The position numbers and the translations under genes are program-made. Shown one piece after another: positions 61,095 to 64,000 of a DNA stretch of 64,000 nt (the first letter of the stretch is position 1; every line of letters begins with the position of its first letter). Below the pieces are notes generated by a model, which worked only from the letters and a program-made list of their open reading frames with translations, made no database searches and was not told the DNA's origin. The stretch is from Neorhizobium sp. UBA3556 (GTDB lineage: Bacteria > Pseudomonadota > Alphaproteobacteria > Rhizobiales > Rhizobiaceae), in assembly GCA_002376235.1 (NCBI GenBank), contig DFNX01000016.1, positions 620,001 to 684,000 of the forward strand, read 5' to 3'.

Positions 61095-62399
61095 ATGACT
61101 AACGCGATGCCCTCAGCTTCGCCGTCCGCTGAGCCGTTAGCGCCTGTTGCAACGAACTCTCCTGCACAAGTCCTGACGGCCAGCGTGGTCGGCACGACGA
61201 TCGAGTTTTTCGATTTTTATGTTTACGCGACCGCCGCCGTCCTGGTGTTCCCGACGCTGTTCTTCCCCGGCAGTGACCCGACGAGCGCGCTTCTCGCATC
61301 CTTCGCAACCTTTTCAATCGCGTTCTTTGCCCGTCCGCTCGGCGCAATCGTGTTCGGCCATTACGGTGACCGTATCGGCCGCAAGACGACGCTGGTTGCC
61401 GCTCTGTTGACGATGGGTATCTCCACCGTCGTGATCGGCCTTCTGCCGACCTATGAGCAGATTGGCGTCATAGCACCCTTGCTTCTGGCGATTTGCCGTT
61501 TCGGCCAGGGCTTCGGCCTCGGTGGCGAATGGGGTGGTGCAGTTCTGCTCGCAACCGAAAATGCGCCTCCGGGCAAGCGCAGCTGGTACGGGATGTTCCC
61601 GCAGCTCGGCGCTCCGCTAGGCCTCTTCCTGTCGTCCGGCGTGTTCTGGATCCTGCTGCACTTCATGTCTCAGGAAGCTCTGCTGAGCTGGGGTTGGCGC
61701 GTACCGTTCATTGCGTCGATCATTCTGGTCGCTGTCGGCCTGTGGGTTCGTCTCTCGATCACCGAAACCCCCGCCTTCCAGAAGGCAATTGACAAGCATG
61801 AGCGCGTGGAAGTGCCGGTGGCGGAACTCTTCCGCAAGCATAAGCGCAGTCTCGTTCTTGGAACGTTTGTGGCACTGGCCACCTTCGTGCTGTTCTATAT
61901 CGGCTCGGCCTATCTTCTGTCCTACAACGTCAAGGTCCTGAAGATGCCGTTCCTGGATGCGCTCGAAGTGCAGCTTCTCGGTTCAGTGGTCTTCGGTATC
62001 TTCATCGTCGTGATCGGCAAGCTTGCAGAGCTTTACGGCCGCCGCGAGATGCTCATCCTGACCACCGTGCTGATCGCAGCATTCTCGTTCCTGCTCCCGG
62101 CGCTGATGACCAATGGCGAAGGCATGATCTTCCTGTTTGTCGTGCTTGCCATGGTGCTGATGGGCATGACCTACGGCCTGATCGGTACAGCGCTTGCAGC
62201 ACCCTTCCCGACCACCGTTCGCTACACCGGCTCCTCGATCACCTTCAACTTCGCAGGTATCTTCGGCGCCTCTCTGGCTCCCTATATCGCCACCTACCTT
62301 CAGGCGAATTACGGCATGGCCTATGTCGGATACTACCTGCTCGTTGCAGCACTCATCACGCTCGCCTGCATCTTCCTGTCAGGCAAGGAAGAAGTCTGA
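61095..62399 (+). CDS. MFS transporter, metabolite:H+ symporter (MHS) family
   Basis: A 434-residue, 12-helix transporter like ProP, KgtP and ShiA. MHS marks are GTTIEFFDFYVYATAAVLVF in TM1, RPLGAIVFGHYGDRIGRKTTL in the first loop, RFGQGFGLGGEWGGAVLL in TM5 and the central loop motif SITETPAFQKA. The substrate (an organic acid, betaine or shikimate-like compound) cannot be told. The gene lies between murB and ddl and points the other way, so it interrupts the cell-wall/division cluster. A bidirectional terminator follows. Confidence 0.92.
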   Translation: MTNAMPSASPSAEPLAPVATNSPAQVLTASVVGTTIEFFDFYVYATAAVLVFPTLFFPGSDPTSALLASFATFSIAFFARPLGAIVFGHYGDRIGRKTTLVAALLTMGISTVVIGLLPTYEQIGVIAPLLLAICRFGQGFGLGGEWGGAVLLATENAPPGKRSWYGMFPQLGAPLGLFLSSGVFWILLHFMSQEALLSWGWRVPFIASIILVAVGLWVRLSITETPAFQKAIDKHERVEVPVAELFRKHKRSLVLGTFVALATFVLFYIGSAYLLSYNVKVLKMPFLDALEVQLLGSVVFGIFIVVIGKLAELYGRREMLILTTVLIAAFSFLLPALMTNGEGMIFLFVVLAMVLMGMTYGLIGTALAAPFPTTVRYTGSSITFNFAGIFGASLAPYIATYLQANYGMAYVGYYLLVAALITLACIFLSGKEEV

Positions 62400-62425
62400 C
62401 CTGATCCAGACCGGAATCAAATCAT

Positions 62426-62464
62426 AAAAAAAGCCCGCGAAGCCATTGGCCTCGCGGGCTTTTT
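62426..62464. terminator. Bidirectional terminator after the MHS transporter
   Basis: AGCCCGCGA at 62432-62440 and TCGCGGGCT at 62452-62460 form a 9-bp stem, with GCC/GGC pairing inside. It is followed by TTTT on the plus strand and by seven T on the minus strand, where it would also end the 41-residue ORF. Confidence 0.92.
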
Positions 62465-62482
62465 GTTTTGATATCACGCTGG

Positions 62483-62608
62483 TTATTTACCGGACTGGAT
62501 GCGTATTTTCGCGCGGTTGCTTCGCTCATTCAAAAGCACCGCAATCCATCCAGCGCCAGAGATCACGAACGGCAAAATATAGAGAAAGAAGAATTTTTGG
62601 GCATTCAT
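62483..62608 (-). CDS. Single-helix membrane protein, 41 residues
   Basis: The ORF starts at ATG 62608 with AGAGGG 8 bases upstream and ends at TAA 62483-62485. A short N-terminus (MNAQK) leads to one hydrophobic helix (about residues 6-25: FFFLYILPFVISGAGWIAVL), then a basic tail (NERSNRAKIRIQSGK), so the C-terminus should face the cytoplasm. Start, ribosome-binding site, positive-inside tail and a terminator 20 bases downstream together argue that it is real. I do not recognise a family. It lies downstream of murB on the same strand. Confidence 0.65.
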   Translation of the reverse strand: MNAQKFFFLYILPFVISGAGWIAVLLNERSNRAKIRIQSGK

Positions 62609-62852
62609 GGGATCAGCCCTCTACTTGCGCTCAAATGTAAAATCAAAGCGCCTGAAAGCCAAGCCATGGTGGAAATTGCCGTCGACAATGAAATGCTGAA
62701 CGACATGGAACCACTCGACAGCGAAACTGCTGGCGCGATGAAACCTGCAGCCACACAGCCTGTGGAGAGGCGGTCCAGCGAGTTCGCAAGAAGTGGTCCG
62801 CCCGTTGTGTACGAGCGTCACCTACACCTCCTGAACGGACCCTACCGAGTAA

Positions 62853-63827
62853 TTATTCTGTCGTAGCGCCCTGGAAAGGCCTAACCTCACGCCCGGGCAT
62901 GAAAATGCCCAGCCGCTTGATTTCCCATTCCAGCTTGATGCCGGCATGTTCGAACACGCGCTGGCGAACCATCTCGCCGAGATATTCCAGATCGTAACCG
63001 GTCGCGTGGCCGATATTGATCATGAAGTTGCAGTGAAGCGACGACATCTGCGCGCCGCCGTTCATCAGTCCGCGGCAGCCGGCATCATCGATCAGTTTCC
63101 AGGCCGAATGGCCGGGCGGGTTCTTGAACGTTGAACCGCCAGTCTTCTCCTTGATCGGCTGCACGGTCTCGCGATGCTGGCGCACGGCATCCATCTCAGC
63201 GCGAATCTTGGCCCGCTCCTCTGGATACCCTTCGAACACGGCATGGGTGAAGATCAGGTCCTTGGAGACGCTCGTGTGCCGATAGCTGTAGCCCATGTCC
63301 TCCTTGGAGAACACATGCTGATTGCCCTGCCGATCGACTGCATGAACCTCGATCACCCGCTGCGAAGTTTCCCCGCCATTGGCGCCTGCATTCATCCGCA
63401 AGGCACCACCGATAGAACCGGGAATACCGTAATAGAAGGCGAAACCGCCGATACCGTTATCCATGGCCATGGCAGCGATGTGCTTGTCCGGGCATATCGC
63501 GCCTGCGCGAATGAGGTTTTCGCCCACAAGCTCCACCTGGCCGAACCCCTTGGCGGAGAGACGGACGACAACGCCCGGAATCCCGCCGTCACGAACGAGG
63601 AGGTTCGACCCGACGCCGACAACCGTCAACGGCACTTCTGCCGGCAACAGTTTCAGGAACGTCACCAGATCGTCCACGTCATGCGGCTGGAACATCAGTT
63701 CCGCCAGACCGCCTGCCTGGAACCAGGTTACCCTCTCCATCGATGCGTCCGGCGTAAGCCGCCCACGCAACTGGTTCACGCCCTCCCCGAGCGAGGCCAG
63801 CAGCTTTTCCCCATCTACCTGCTTCAT
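62853..63827 (-). CDS. murB: UDP-N-acetylenolpyruvoylglucosamine reductase
   Basis: A 324-residue flavoenzyme that makes UDP-MurNAc. The FAD domain shows PLTVVGVGSNLLVRDGGIPG and IGGFAFYYGIPGSIGGALRMNAGA; the catalytic region of the short (type II) MurB has TGGSTFKNPPGHSAWKLIDDAGCRG and the Ser of GGAQMSSLHCNFMIN. I use the ATG at 63827 (MKQVDGEKLL), 2 bases after the murC stop, rather than the upstream start inside murC. Confidence 0.95.
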   Translation of the reverse strand: MKQVDGEKLLASLGEGVNQLRGRLTPDASMERVTWFQAGGLAELMFQPHDVDDLVTFLKLLPAEVPLTVVGVGSNLLVRDGGIPGVVVRLSAKGFGQVELVGENLIRAGAICPDKHIAAMAMDNGIGGFAFYYGIPGSIGGALRMNAGANGGETSQRVIEVHAVDRQGNQHVFSKEDMGYSYRHTSVSKDLIFTHAVFEGYPEERAKIRAEMDAVRQHRETVQPIKEKTGGSTFKNPPGHSAWKLIDDAGCRGLMNGGAQMSSLHCNFMINIGHATGYDLEYLGEMVRQRVFEHAGIKLEWEIKRLGIFMPGREVRPFQGATTE

Positions 63828-63829
63828 AC

Positions 63830-64000
63830 TTACTGTCCCGATATGCTTTCCAGTTCCCTCGGCAATGACGCCGCCCACTGTGTAATATTACCTGCTCCCA
63901 GAAGAACCACGAAATCACCCGGTTTCGCAATGCCTGAAACAATATGTGCCAGTTCGGACGGCGACGCCATATAGCGTGCGTCACGATGACCGCCTGCGCG
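63830..64000 (-). CDS. murC: UDP-N-acetylmuramate-L-alanine ligase, C-terminal end (partial)
   Basis: An open frame of 56 codons runs from the right edge to TAA at 63830-63832. It reads GGHRDARYMASPSELAHIV, then KPGDFVVLLGAGNITQW, and ends LPRELESISGQ. The GAGNITQWA motif is typical of the last domain of MurC. It is followed after 2 bases by murB, the normal rhizobial order. The rest of the gene is outside the window. Confidence 0.9.
   Translation of the reverse strand, partial: RAGGHRDARYMASPSELAHIVSGIAKPGDFVVLLGAGNITQWAASLPRELESISGQ

Noticed and set aside
62468..62866. 132-codon plus-strand frame after the MHS transporter
   Set aside because: It overlaps the 41-residue minus-strand ORF and the end of murB, has no ribosome-binding site and shows no domain.
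1..64000. Search for CRISPR arrays, insertion sequences, prophage, integrase next to tRNA-Arg, or toxin-antitoxin pairs
   Set aside because: No regularly spaced repeats, transposase, integrase or phage motifs were seen; the region beside the tRNA is ordinary. The ribbon-helix-helix gene at 20164 has no toxin partner.

Overview
The window is a stretch of core chromosome from an alphaproteobacterium of the Rhizobiaceae (Rhizobium/Agrobacterium group). The evidence is AapP of the rhizobial general amino-acid permease at the left edge, a circularly permuted two-piece tmRNA with tag ANDNNAKGYALAA followed by an alpha-type SspB, thyA-folA-hflK-hflC-degP in one run, and a murC-murB / ddl-ftsQ-ftsA-ftsZ-lpxC block in which FtsZ has the long C-terminal linker of this order. 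Base composition looks even. I see no insertion sequence, prophage, CRISPR array or plasmid function.

Layout. 0-5 kb: end of aapM, aapP, a beta-barrel-like exported protein, a small exported protein behind a textbook general-stress promoter, tRNA-Arg(TCT), an NDUFS4-like complex I subunit, a RecD-like helicase and an aldo/keto reductase. 5-9 kb: a KpsC-like glycosyltransferase and ilvI-ilvH, preceded by a complete attenuator (leader peptide rich in Ile/Leu/Val, then a terminator). 9-20 kb: HerA-like ATPase, miaA and serB (start codons back to back), an acetyltransferase, degP, hflC, hflK, folA, thyA, ssrA, sspB and two small genes. 20-30 kb: AsmA-like protein, D-lactate-dehydrogenase-like flavoprotein and an RND pump with its adaptor. 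30-39 kb: UvrD/PcrA helicase, M20 amidohydrolase, Tlde1-domain membrane protein, YeeE-type sulfur transporter and a short trimeric autotransporter. 39-51 kb: pncA, azlCD, an M24 aminopeptidase, a DUF1127 gene with an sRNA-like 3' end, prmA, an SCO-like protein with a tiny membrane protein, an orphan cheW, a small exported protein, a CreA-family protein, an exonuclease, an acetyltransferase and ligA. 51-64 kb: cytochrome b561, recN, bamD, lpxC, ftsZ, ftsA, ftsQ, ddl, an MHS-family transporter facing the other way, a 41-residue membrane protein, murB and the end of murC.

Genes that work together: ssrA and sspB (tagging of stalled nascent chains and delivery to ClpXP); hflK/hflC with degP (membrane and envelope protein quality control); thyA/folA (dTMP synthesis and folate recycling, overlapping by one base); ilvI/ilvH (branched-chain amino acids); and murC, murB, ddl, ftsQ, ftsA, ftsZ, lpxC and bamD (wall precursor synthesis, divisome and outer membrane assembly).

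I found no clearly new multi-gene system. The most informative items are the ilvIH attenuator, the sRNA-like 3' end of the DUF1127 transcript, the near-perfect EcfG-type promoter of a small exported protein, CtrA-like repeats upstream of ddl-ftsQAZ, and two tiny single-helix membrane ORFs.
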